Part shown: positions 1 through 6,296 of the stretch, piece after piece | How positions within the stretch are numbered: position 1 is the stretch's first letter | Layout: every line of letters starts with the position of its first letter | Assembly: GCA_025355485.1 (NCBI GenBank) | Contig: JANXZP010000269.1 | Coordinates: 1 to 11,541 of the forward strand | Length of the DNA: 11,541 nt | Origin: Pseudomonadota bacterium | GTDB taxonomy: Bacteria; Pseudomonadota; Gammaproteobacteria; Xanthomonadales; Xanthomonadaceae | Direction of reading: 5' to 3' | Notes under the pieces: generated by a model | Database searches by the model: none | Told to the model about the DNA's origin: nothing | Seen by the model: only the letters and a program-made list of their open reading frames with translations | Made by a program: the position numbers and the translations under genes

Positions 1-89
1 GGCGTGACGGCGGTCGGTTGCGGAGCTGAATCCCGCACCGTTGCGTTGAAACTGGGCAACACCCACAGCCAACAGACGAGGAGTCAATC

Positions 90-455
90 ATGGCTATGAA
101 GAAAGCAGCTGCGAAGAAGAAACCCGCCGCCAAGAAGAAACCGGCCGCGAAGAAAGCCGCCAAGAAGCCGGCAGCCAAGAAGGCCGCCAAGAAGAAGGTC
201 GCCAAGAAGAAAGTAGCCAAGAAGAAAGTAGCCAAGAAGAAAGTAGCCAAGAAGCCGGCCAAGAAGGCCGCGAAGAAAGCCGCCAAGAAGCCGGCAGCCA
301 AGAAAGCCAAGAAGCCGGCCAAGAAGGCCGCCAAGAAGAAGGCCGCCAAAAAGCCGGCAGCCAAGAAAGCAAAGAAGAAGGCCGCGAAACCAGCGGCTAA
401 GAAGAAGGCAGCTGCGGCCCCGGCAATGCCGGCGTCGCCCATGTCTCCGATGTAA
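90..455 (+). CDS. Lys/Ala/Pro-rich histone H1-like DNA-binding protein
   Basis: A 121-residue protein made almost wholly of Lys, Ala and Pro in short units such as KKPAAKKAAKK and KKKVA, ending in a non-basic Ala/Pro/Met/Ser tail (AMPASPMSPM). This composition matches bacterial proteins resembling the C-terminal tail of eukaryotic histone H1 (AlgP/Hc1-like family). These bind DNA, and perhaps RNA or polyphosphate, without sequence specificity in the cytoplasm and nucleoid. No folded domain is visible, so the role is inferred from composition only. The start is the ATG at 90, supported by a GAGGAG Shine-Dalgarno at 78-83 with six bases of spacing; the ATG at 96 is less well placed. Codons 34-53 lie on a tandem DNA repeat, so allele length may vary. 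A strong hairpin follows the gene, which suggests a single-gene transcript. Coding is certain; exact function is moderate. Confidence 0.88.
   Translation: MAMKKAAAKKKPAAKKKPAAKKAAKKPAAKKAAKKKVAKKKVAKKKVAKKKVAKKPAKKAAKKAAKKPAAKKAKKPAKKAAKKKAAKKPAAKKAKKKAAKPAAKKKAAAAPAMPASPMSPM
189..248 (+). repeat. 15-bp tandem repeat (KKKVA units) inside the Lys-rich gene
   Basis: Three perfect copies of AAGAAGAAAGTAGCC lie at 204-218, 219-233 and 234-248, preceded by a diverged copy at 189-203 (AAGAAGAAGGTCGCC). The unit is in frame and encodes Lys-Lys-Lys-Val-Ala. The perfect copies use AAA and GTA codons, which are unusual in this GC-rich context, and are identical to the base. That points to recent slipped-strand duplication rather than selection on protein sequence alone. 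Confidence 0.85.
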
Positions 456-496
456 GACAGCCCCGACTGTCGTAGTCAGCAAGTTGTTACCGCGTC

Positions 497-531
497 TCTC
501 TCTCCCCGTACTGCCCAGGCGGGGAGAGAGA
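497..531 (+). terminator. Strong hairpin downstream of the histone-like gene
   Basis: TCTCTCTCCCCG (497-508) pairs perfectly with CGGGGAGAGAGA (520-531) around an 11-base loop, 41 bp after the stop codon. Only a poor T-tract (ACTTTC) follows, so it may act as a weak terminator or as a 3' stability hairpin. A smaller stem, GACAG/CTGTC (456-460/467-471), starts directly after the stop codon. Confidence 0.55.
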
Positions 532-907
532 CTTTCAGGATCGCATCGCGCGCTTGCGCACTGAACAACCCGCACCGAACAACCCGTTTGCCGCGATCCG
601 ATCCGCACGGTCGGTTTCGTTCCCCCGACACGACCCATCCCTTGCAACGGCTCCACCCTGCGCGTTACGCGCCGCCGCGAAGATTCCGGTTCCGGCATGC
701 ACCTCGCATGCGGCGCTGTCGCATGGCGGTGCAGCAGGGCTTAGGATAGGCCGGTCGCGAGCGGGAGCCCGCCATGCCGTACGACCATCCGATATTCTGT
801 GACCCGATGCACGACCGTTCACCGACGGCGCGGCGCAACATCGTCGAGACGATCCGTCGAGCGGTGCGTTGAGCGTGGGCTCGGCGCACGTTTTCGAGAA
901 GCATTCC
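532..907. other. Non-coding interval upstream of the PAS-GGDEF-EAL gene
   Basis: About 375 bp with no open frame I can support as a gene. It holds two exact copies of GAACAACCCG (563-572 and 577-586, 14-bp period). It also holds a small inverted repeat of GCATGC (695-700 and 706-711) around a five-base loop. No convincing -35/-10 pair was found; TAGGAT at 742-747 is the nearest -10-like hexamer but has no good -35 partner. The promoter of the downstream gene is presumably here. Confidence 0.5.
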
Positions 908-2593
908 ATGTCCGCGACGCAAGCTACCGGGAAAGGCTGGGCGCAGACTATCCTCGGCGCGATCGCCGATGGCGTGATCAGCCTCGACGCCGATGGCGTG
1001 GTGGATTACCTCAATCCCGCCGCCGAGCGCATCACCGGCTGGACGCTCGCGAGCGCGGTTGGCCAGAGCGTCGCGCTGGTCCTGCCGTTGGTCGGCATGC
1101 GCGAACCGCCGTCGCATTCGGATCCGGCCGCGATGTCGGCGTGGTTCCACAGCGCCGCCGAATCCGGAACCAGCCTGCGCATGCGCGACGGCAGCGAGCG
1201 CCAGATCCAGTTGTCGGTTTCGGTGGTGATGGACGACCAGGGCAGGCCGCAGGGTCTGGTGCTGACCTTCCGCGATACCTCGCAGACCAACACGCTGATG
1301 CGCGAACTGGCCCACCGTGCCAGCCACGATGCATTGACCGGCCTGTACAACCGCGAGGAGTTCGAGCGGCGGCTCAAGCGCCTGCTTGGCGATGCGCAAA
1401 CCGGCGGCGGTCCGCACGCGCTGTGCTTCATCGACCTCGACCAGTTCAAGCTCGTCAACGACACCTGCGGTCACGCCGCGGGCGATGCGTTGCTCAAGGA
1501 CGTCGCGGCGACCTTGCAGGCGCTGACCGGCGAGAACGATCTGCTCGCGCGGCTCGGCGGCGACGAGTTCGGCATCCTGCTTCCGCAGATGGGAACCGGA
1601 TCGGCGGTGCGGGTCGCGCAGGATGTGGTTTCCGCGCTCGCGCGTCTGCGTTTCGACTGGGGCGATCGCCAGTTCAGCATCGGCGGCTCGGTCGGCGTGG
1701 CGTCGGTGCAACGCGATGCGCACAACATCGACGACGTGCTGATGGCGGTCGATGCGGCCTGCTACGTCGCCAAGGAACGCGGCCGCAACCGCGTGCACGT
1801 GTTCGAGCCGGCCGATGCCGAAGTAGCGCAACGACAGGGCGAGATGCGCTGGGTGCCGCGCCTGCAAACCGCGCTGGAAGTCGGCGATTTCCAGTTGATG
1901 TTCCAGGACATCGTGCCGACCGCGGCCGGCCGCATCAGCGGACGCCACCTCGAAGTGCTGATCTGCCTGCCCGATGCGAGCGGCCGGCTGATTCCGCCCG
2001 GCGAATTCCTGCCCGCCGCGCAACGCTACGGATTGATGGGACGGATCGACCGCTGGGTCACGACGCAAGTCGGCGAGTGGCTGCACTGGCGCGCCGGCAC
2101 CGGGCGCTCGCTGCCCGAACTGGTGACGATCAACCTGTCGGGTTCGTCGTTGAGCGATCCGGAGTTCCGCGATTTCGCCGAAGAACAGGCGCGCGTGCTG
2201 CCGGCCGGCGCGACCTTGTGCTTCGAGATCACCGAAAGCGAAGCGATCGCCAACCTCGGCGAAGTCGGCAAGTTCATTACCCGCATGAAACGCCACGGCT
2301 GCCGCTTCGCGCTCGACGATTTCGGCAGCGGGCAGAATTCGTTCTCTTATCTAAAGCGGCTGCCGGTGGACTACGTCAAGATCGACGGCCAGCTTGTGCG
2401 CGATGCTGCGACCGATCCGATCAACCTGGCGATGGTCGAGGCGATCCATCGCATCGGCAAGGTAATGGGCTTGCAGACCATCGCCGAATTCGTCGAGACC
2501 GAGGAAGTGTTCCACCGCATCCGCGCGATCGGCGTGGACTACTGCCAGGGTTACTACTTCGGCGGGCTAAGGCCGTTGCTCAGCCTGACCTGA
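908..2593 (+). CDS. PAS-GGDEF-EAL cyclic-di-GMP turnover protein
   Basis: A cytoplasmic signalling protein of 561 residues with no membrane segment. Domains in order: PAS sensor (about 10-125), GGDEF diguanylate cyclase (about 135-300) and EAL phosphodiesterase (about 315-555). The cyclase domain keeps HDALTGLYNR (140-149), FIDLDQFKLVND (174-185) and intact GGDEF (217-221), so synthesis of c-di-GMP from two GTP is plausible. The inhibitory RxxD site five residues upstream reads GEND, so product inhibition is probably lost. In the EAL domain the signature is EVL (349-351), and the usual Arg two residues later is Cys353. N409, E440, D470-D471, K491, AEFVET (526-531) and QGY (547-549) are kept. 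Phosphodiesterase activity is therefore possible but uncertain. The start ATG at 908 has GAGAAG at 896-901; an in-frame TTG at 869 would add 13 residues without support. The PAS ligand is unknown. Confidence 0.93.
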   Translation: MSATQATGKGWAQTILGAIADGVISLDADGVVDYLNPAAERITGWTLASAVGQSVALVLPLVGMREPPSHSDPAAMSAWFHSAAESGTSLRMRDGSERQIQLSVSVVMDDQGRPQGLVLTFRDTSQTNTLMRELAHRASHDALTGLYNREEFERRLKRLLGDAQTGGGPHALCFIDLDQFKLVNDTCGHAAGDALLKDVAATLQALTGENDLLARLGGDEFGILLPQMGTGSAVRVAQDVVSALARLRFDWGDRQFSIGGSVGVASVQRDAHNIDDVLMAVDAACYVAKERGRNRVHVFEPADAEVAQRQGEMRWVPRLQTALEVGDFQLMFQDIVPTAAGRISGRHLEVLICLPDASGRLIPPGEFLPAAQRYGLMGRIDRWVTTQVGEWLHWRAGTGRSLPELVTINLSGSSLSDPEFRDFAEEQARVLPAGATLCFEITESEAIANLGEVGKFITRMKRHGCRFALDDFGSGQNSFSYLKRLPVDYVKIDGQLVRDAATDPINLAMVEAIHRIGKVMGLQTIAEFVETEEVFHRIRAIGVDYCQGYYFGGLRPLLSLT

Positions 2594-2709
2594 CAAGTTG
2601 CGTTGTCGGTGGAGAAGGCGTACCGGCGGAACCGGATGTCGATCGGGTATCGCGCGATCCGGCTTCGGCAAACAACAACAAGACACCAACGTGCTCTACA
2701 GGGCGCGCC

Positions 2710-3015
2710 ATGACCAGCAACAGTAGACGTTTTAGGTCGCTGCTTGGGGGAATGGTTTTTCTACTTGTGTTCGCTTGCACAGGCCAGGCAACGGCGCAGT
2801 CATGGACGCAGCTCAGCCCCACCGGCGTCCCGCCATCTGTCCGTGATCATCACAGTGCCGTGTACGACTCGGCGAACAACCGCATGATGGTGTTCGCTGG
2901 AGACGACGGTTCCTGCTCCGGGGGCAACGATGTGTGGGTACTGAGCAATGCCGACGGCACCGGCGGGACGCCCGTCTGGACCCAACTCAACCCCACTGGT
3001 GGCCCCCCCGAATAA
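2710..3015 (+). CDS. Kelch-repeat secreted protein, N-terminal part (frameshifted gene)
   Basis: The first 101 residues of a kelch-repeat protein whose frame breaks at the C run 3003-3009. Translation then meets a TAA at 3013-3015. Residues 1-29 form a signal peptide: RR at 6-7, a hydrophobic core (LLGGMVFLLVFA) and cleavage after ATA (27-29). A lipobox-like VFAC at 20-23 is a weaker alternative. Residues 31-93 form one complete kelch blade with the landmarks HSAVYD, NNRMMVFAG and NDVWVLSNADG. The start is the ATG at 2710, with only a weak AGGG about eight bases upstream. Removing one C joins this piece to the next frame with exactly the same blade length as its sister repeats, giving one secreted protein of 427 residues. 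As written, the fragment is too short to make a propeller and is probably non-functional. Confidence 0.75.
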   Translation: MTSNSRRFRSLLGGMVFLLVFACTGQATAQSWTQLSPTGVPPSVRDHHSAVYDSANNRMMVFAGDDGSCSGGNDVWVLSNADGTGGTPVWTQLNPTGGPPE

Positions 3016-3994
3016 CCGTTACCTGCATTCCGCCGTGTACGACCCTGCGACCAACCGCATGATCGTCTTCGGTGGTTCTGAGAATTGCACTGCTGGCGTC
3101 AACGACGCCTGGGTGCTGAGCAACGCCAATGGACTGGGCGGCGCACCCGCGTGGACACTGCTGAGCCCGAGCGGAAGCGCACCCGTGCCGCGCTACTGGC
3201 ACTCCGCCGTCTACAACACCGCGACCAACCGCATGACCGTCTTTGCCGGCGTCAACGGCCCCTATTACAACGATGTATGGGTGATGGCGAATGCCAATGG
3301 CGTGGGAACGCCCGTGTGGATCCAGCTCAGCCCAACCGGCGGGCCGCCGCCTGCGCGCGCTCAACACACGGCTGTCTACGATCCGGCGACCAACCGTATG
3401 GTTCTTTTCGGCGGGTTCACAACGATCAGTGGTGTTGCCAATGATGCCTGGGTGCTGAGCAACGCCGACGGCACCGGCGGCACCCCCGCTTGGACCCAGC
3501 TCAGTCCGACTGGCACTTTGCCGAGCGCGCGCCGCATCCACTCCGCCATCTACAACGCCGCGAACAACCGCATGGTCGTGTTCGCAGGAATTGGCAGCAG
3601 CTACTTCAACGACACCTGGGTACTGGCCAGTGCCAGTGGCATCATCGATATTCCCGTCACCATCGACATCCGCCCCGGCACCGCGCTCAACAACATCAGC
3701 CTGGCGAACGACATCACGGTTCCGGTCGCGATCCTCTCGACCGCGACCTTCAATGCGCCCACCGATGTAGACAAGACCTCGCTGACCTTCGGCCACGCGG
3801 GAACCGAGGCGAGCCTGTCCTCCTGCGATGTGCGCGGGCGTGATGTGAACGGCGATGGGCGAGCGGACCTGGTCTGCCGCTTCACCATCAAGGCCACTGC
3901 CTTCGTGCTCGGCGACACACTGGGCTACCTGAAAGGCGCGAGCCTGGTCGGCAACACGCTTCACGGCAGCGACACGGTGCACATCACCAAGTAG
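2948..3994 (+). CDS. Kelch-repeat secreted protein, C-terminal part with IDIxPG module (frameshifted gene)
   Basis: Main portion of the interrupted kelch gene. True homology begins near 3008; the ATG at 2948 is only the first in-frame start and is unlikely to be used. Four more blades follow, each with a Pro-rich turn (such as LSPTGGPPPAR), HSAVYD/HTAVYD, a NRMxVFGG-type strand and a NDxWVLSNA-type strand. With the N-terminal part this makes five blades. In repaired numbering, residues 313-427 are a separate domain opening with DIPVTIDIRPG. It contains DVNGDGRAD (378-386), a DxNxDGxxD loop of the kind that binds calcium, and ends in GSDTVHITK. This C-terminal module recurs in secreted bacterial repeat proteins. 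Kelch propellers usually bind proteins or sugars; no catalytic site is visible. Likely an extracytoplasmic binding or surface protein if the frame is restored. Confidence 0.75.
   Translation: MPTAPAGRPSGPNSTPLVAPPNNRYLHSAVYDPATNRMIVFGGSENCTAGVNDAWVLSNANGLGGAPAWTLLSPSGSAPVPRYWHSAVYNTATNRMTVFAGVNGPYYNDVWVMANANGVGTPVWIQLSPTGGPPPARAQHTAVYDPATNRMVLFGGFTTISGVANDAWVLSNADGTGGTPAWTQLSPTGTLPSARRIHSAIYNAANNRMVVFAGIGSSYFNDTWVLASASGIIDIPVTIDIRPGTALNNISLANDITVPVAILSTATFNAPTDVDKTSLTFGHAGTEASLSSCDVRGRDVNGDGRADLVCRFTIKATAFVLGDTLGYLKGASLVGNTLHGSDTVHITK
3003..3009 (+). other. Seven-C homopolymer at the kelch frameshift
   Basis: Seven consecutive Cs preceded by GG and followed by GAATAA. The upstream frame reads GGC CCC CCC GAA TAA and stops. 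With six Cs it would read GGC CCC CCG AAT AAC and continue into the downstream blades. The corrected blade segment from PTGG to the conserved His is 12 residues, the same as in the later repeat PTGGPPPARAQH, so one inserted base is the simplest explanation. Confidence 0.85.
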
Positions 3995-4015
3995 CCGGAT
4001 CGAAAAGCGGTACGT

Positions 4016-4043
4016 CGTCATTTCGGCGCAAGCCGGGATGACG
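4016..4043. repeat. REP-like hairpin with GCAA tetraloop between convergent genes
   Basis: CGTCATTTCGGC (4016-4027) pairs with GCCGGGATGACG (4032-4043) around GCAA. This is a 12-bp stem with two G-T (G-U) pairs and a GNRA-type loop. The sequence belongs to the CGTCATTCC...GGAATGACG class of palindromic intergenic units that recur in many proteobacterial genomes. Its place between the kelch gene (+) and the serine hydrolase (-) suits a bidirectional terminator, although T-tracts are poor on both sides. Confidence 0.65.
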
Positions 4044-4082
4044 ATCAAGAGCGAGGTTTCGCTATTTCAACGGCGCCATCGC

Positions 4083-5390
4083 TCAACGATGGCGACGCCG
4101 GACGCGAATATGCGTCTTCGATCCGCCCGACTTGCGCGACTTGCCGTGGTGGCGCGGGGCGGCTGGGCGTTCGTTGAGCTTGTCCAGTTCGATCCAGTCG
4201 CGTTCGGGCAAACCCAGTGCGCGATCGAGGATGGTCGGCATCAGTCCGCTCGGCACTGCCGATTCGGAGTTCCACAGGATCACCGCGCCGATGTCGCGGT
4301 CGGGCAGGAACGCGATCTCGCTGCGATAGCCGCGCACCGCGCCGCCGTGGAATACCAGGGTGTGGCCGGCGTAATCGAAGATCCGCCAGCCGGTCGCATA
4401 CGACGCGCTGGAGAGTCGTTCGCGCCGCCACGTCGAGCCGTGCATCTGGTCGGGTGTAGGCACTTGCGGCGTGTGCACGTCGGCGAGCACGGCGGGCGAC
4501 AGCACATCGGGCCTATGGCCCATCTGCGCGATCAACCATTGCGCCATGTCGTGGATGCTGGTGTTGACGCCGGCCGCGGGTGGAATCCGGTAATACGCTT
4601 CCTGCGGACGGATCGGCGTCCATCCGCCGCCGCCGCGCACGTGCGGGCGCGCCCAGCTCGGGCTCGTTTCCAGCGCTTCGCGACCATAACTGGAGTCGTA
4701 CATGCCCAGCGGATGGAAGATGCGTTTCTCGACCTGGTGCGAATAGAAATCGCCGGTCGCCACGAACACGATGTCGCCGATCAGGCTGAAGGCGACGTTC
4801 TGGTACGCGTAGCAATCGCCCGGCGAACATGCGAGCGGCGCCTGCGCGAGCCGCTGCACGAGCAATTCGAAGGGGATATCCGATTCGAGGTCGCGGTCGT
4901 AGGTGTTGTGGGTCAGGCCGGCGCGCTGGCTGAGGATGTCGCGCACGGTCAGGCTCTGGGTGTCCTGCAGGTCGGCGAGCTTGAACGCCGGCAGTTCATC
5001 GGCCACGCGCACGTTCCAGCGCAGCGATCCGTCTTCCACCAGCAATGCGGCGAGCGTGCCGGCGAATCCTTTCGACAACGACGCGAGCCGGAACACGGTG
5101 TTCGGCGTGACCGCTTCGCCGCCACGCGCGTCGGTGACGCCGTAGCCTTTCAGTACGAGGATTTTGCCGTCCTGCACGATCGCCATCGCCATGCCGGGAA
5201 TGCGCGTGCGATCCACCACCTGCTGCGCGAGCGCATCAACCGCACGCGCATCGCTGGTGAAGCTCGGCTCCCGCACGGGTGTGGTGGCGGCTGTAGCAGG
5301 TTGCGCGTCGGCGGCGGGTGCAGCGACGCATACCAGCGCGAAGGCGACAGCGCAGGCGAGGGAAACGAGCGTCACTTTCGTTGCTGGCAT
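4083..5390 (-). CDS. Secreted serine hydrolase of the beta-lactamase/D-Ala-D-Ala carboxypeptidase family
   Basis: A 435-residue exported protein of the class C beta-lactamase-like fold (serine hydrolases, penicillin-binding-protein relatives and esterases). The signal peptide spans 1-29 (Lys5, hydrophobic 6-24, cleavage after ADA). The catalytic set is complete: SLSK at 104-107 (nucleophile Ser104), YQN at 196-198, and HGG at 348-350 in the place of KTG. C188 and C193 could form a disulfide in the periplasm. The substrate cannot be read from sequence; peptidase, esterase and beta-lactamase activity are all possible, and HGG favours the broad hydrolase group over true AmpC. An in-frame ATG at 5420 would add ten polar residues (MRADPQHTHP). 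I prefer 5390 because it gives a standard signal peptide and because a -10-like TAGAAT overlaps 5419-5424; neither start has a clear Shine-Dalgarno. The last 23 residues are strikingly basic. Divergent from lemA. Confidence 0.9.
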   Translation of the reverse strand: MPATKVTLVSLACAVAFALVCVAAPAADAQPATAATTPVREPSFTSDARAVDALAQQVVDRTRIPGMAMAIVQDGKILVLKGYGVTDARGGEAVTPNTVFRLASLSKGFAGTLAALLVEDGSLRWNVRVADELPAFKLADLQDTQSLTVRDILSQRAGLTHNTYDRDLESDIPFELLVQRLAQAPLACSPGDCYAYQNVAFSLIGDIVFVATGDFYSHQVEKRIFHPLGMYDSSYGREALETSPSWARPHVRGGGGWTPIRPQEAYYRIPPAAGVNTSIHDMAQWLIAQMGHRPDVLSPAVLADVHTPQVPTPDQMHGSTWRRERLSSASYATGWRIFDYAGHTLVFHGGAVRGYRSEIAFLPDRDIGAVILWNSESAVPSGLMPTILDRALGLPERDWIELDKLNERPAAPRHHGKSRKSGGSKTHIRVRRRHR

Positions 5391-5418
5391 CGGATGCGTA
5401 TGCTGCGGATCAGCGCGC

Positions 5419-5424
5419 ATTCTA
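5419..5424 (-). promoter_or_regulatory. Possible -10 box of the serine hydrolase gene
   Basis: On the minus strand 5424-5419 reads TAGAAT, five of six matches to the sigma-70 -10 consensus. Transcription would start near 5412, downstream of the ATG at 5420 and upstream of the ATG at 5390. No good -35 hexamer is found 16-18 bases further upstream, so this is weak and would need an activator or another sigma factor. Confidence 0.3.
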
Positions 5425-5545
5425 GCGCGACCGGATCGCGACTCTACGTGATCCCGGTCGTACGTTCAGGCGCCGTCATCGCGGATGCGCTTGCAATCGG
5501 CGATGCGCGTCCACACGTTCGATTCACCATAAGGGGAGAACGCGC

Positions 5546-6151
5546 ATGGTCGCGGTACTGATGTTCCTGATTCTCGGCCTGATCGGCCTGGCGCTGGTGG
5601 TGGTGTTCTGGGGCATCGCGGTCTACAACGGCCTGGTCACCGCGCGCAACGCCTACAAGAACGCATTCGCGCAGATCGACGTGCAGCTCAATCGCCGCTA
5701 CGACCTGATCCCGAACCTGGTCGAAGTCGCCAAGGGCTACATCAAGCACGAACGCGAGACGCTCGAAGCGGTGATCGCCGCACGCGGCGCCGCGATGTCC
5801 GGGCTGTCCGCGGCCAAGGCCAACCCCGGCGATGTCGGCGCGATGCAGCAACTCGGCGCGGCCGAAGGCCAGCTCACCGGCGCGCTCGGTCGCCTGATGG
5901 CGGTGTCCGAGGCGTATCCGGACCTGAAAGCCAACCAGACGATGATGCAGCTTTCCGAAGAACTGACCTCGACCGAGAACAAGGTCGCGTTCGCGCGGCA
6001 GGCGTTCAACGACTCGGTGATGAGCTACAACAACCGCCGCGAAGTGTTCCCGGCCAGCATCATCGCCAGCAGCTCGGGCTTCCAGCCGGCCGCACTGCTC
6101 GAGATCACCGAGCCGGAGAAGCGCGAAGCGGTGAAGGTCTCCTTTACATAG
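5546..6151 (+). CDS. lemA: LemA family membrane protein
   Basis: A 201-residue protein of usual LemA length. Residues 3-27 form one hydrophobic membrane segment (FLILGLIGLALVVVFWGIAV). The family signature follows: YNGLVTARNAYKNAFAQID (27-45), then VQLNRRYDLIPNLVEVAKGY (46-65). The rest is helix-rich, with the conserved VSEAYPDLKAN and FARQAFNDSVMSYNNRR segments and an ending near FPASIIA. The biochemical role of LemA proteins is not settled; they are long-helix bundles anchored in the inner membrane. The start is well defined by AAGGGGAG at 5531-5538, seven bases before the ATG. The next gene on the same strand, 145 bp on, is an HtpX-like protease. The lemA-htpX pairing is known in several bacterial groups and points to a shared job in envelope protein quality control or stress. 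Confidence 0.95.
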   Translation: MVAVLMFLILGLIGLALVVVFWGIAVYNGLVTARNAYKNAFAQIDVQLNRRYDLIPNLVEVAKGYIKHERETLEAVIAARGAAMSGLSAAKANPGDVGAMQQLGAAEGQLTGALGRLMAVSEAYPDLKANQTMMQLSEELTSTENKVAFARQAFNDSVMSYNNRREVFPASIIASSSGFQPAALLEITEPEKREAVKVSFT

Positions 6152-6158
6152 TTGTCAC

Positions 6159-6220
6159 GCAAATGATTGGACATCCGGTCCAACATTTGCACGCCACGTC
6201 CGGCACATGTCCGGACGTGG
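6159..6220 (+). other. Two consecutive hairpins between lemA and the M48 protease gene
   Basis: First hairpin: GCAAATG-A-TTGGAC (6159-6172) pairs with GTCCAACATTTGC (6178-6190), 13 bp with one bulged A and loop ATCCG. Second hairpin: CCACGTCCGG (6194-6203) pairs perfectly with CCGGACGTGG (6211-6220) around CACATGT. They are three bases apart, begin seven bases after the lemA stop and are not followed by a T-tract. They could attenuate or process the lemA-protease transcript, stabilise the lemA 3' end, or be paired operator sites. Confidence 0.7.
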
Positions 6221-6296
6221 CTCCGTCGCGCCAGCCTAGCCGCTGTCGCGACGCGCTGCCCATCCTTGGGCCGCGACTCGATTCGGAGTCGCCGCC

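Noticed and set aside
1..89. Search for a gene end or promoter upstream of the histone-like gene
   Set aside because: No supportable frame or consensus promoter pair; only the Shine-Dalgarno at 78-83 is clear.
189..248. CRISPR-like array
   Set aside because: The repeats are contiguous 15-mers without spacers and lie inside a coding frame.
84..698. Minus-strand frames opposite the Lys-rich gene (Leu/Gly- and Ser/Trp/Pro-rich)
   Set aside because: They are reverse translations of the AAG/GCC repeats and resemble membrane proteins only by chance.
665..2296. A 543-codon minus-strand open frame opposite the PAS-GGDEF-EAL gene
   Set aside because: Composition is His/Arg/Ala/Gln-rich without domains, as expected of a shadow frame in GC-rich coding DNA. 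The opposite strand carries clear catalytic motifs.
799..2709. A + strand open frame running through the c-di-GMP gene into the kelch start
   Set aside because: Up to 2709 it is an Arg-rich out-of-frame reading of the GGDEF-EAL gene. Only its last part, from the ATG at 2710, is a real gene segment.
2987..4048. A 353-codon minus-strand frame across the kelch gene
   Set aside because: It starts in the REP-like repeat (its first residues read MIVIPACAEM, typical of the translated repeat) and has low-complexity shadow composition opposite well-formed kelch blades.
5491..5519. Possible lemA promoter with TTGCAA as -35
   Set aside because: No acceptable -10 hexamer falls 16-18 bases downstream, so I do not annotate it.
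4038..5561. A 507-codon + strand frame opposite the serine hydrolase
   Set aside because: No domain or motif and a shadow-like composition. The minus strand has the complete SxxK/YxN/HGG set and a signal peptide.
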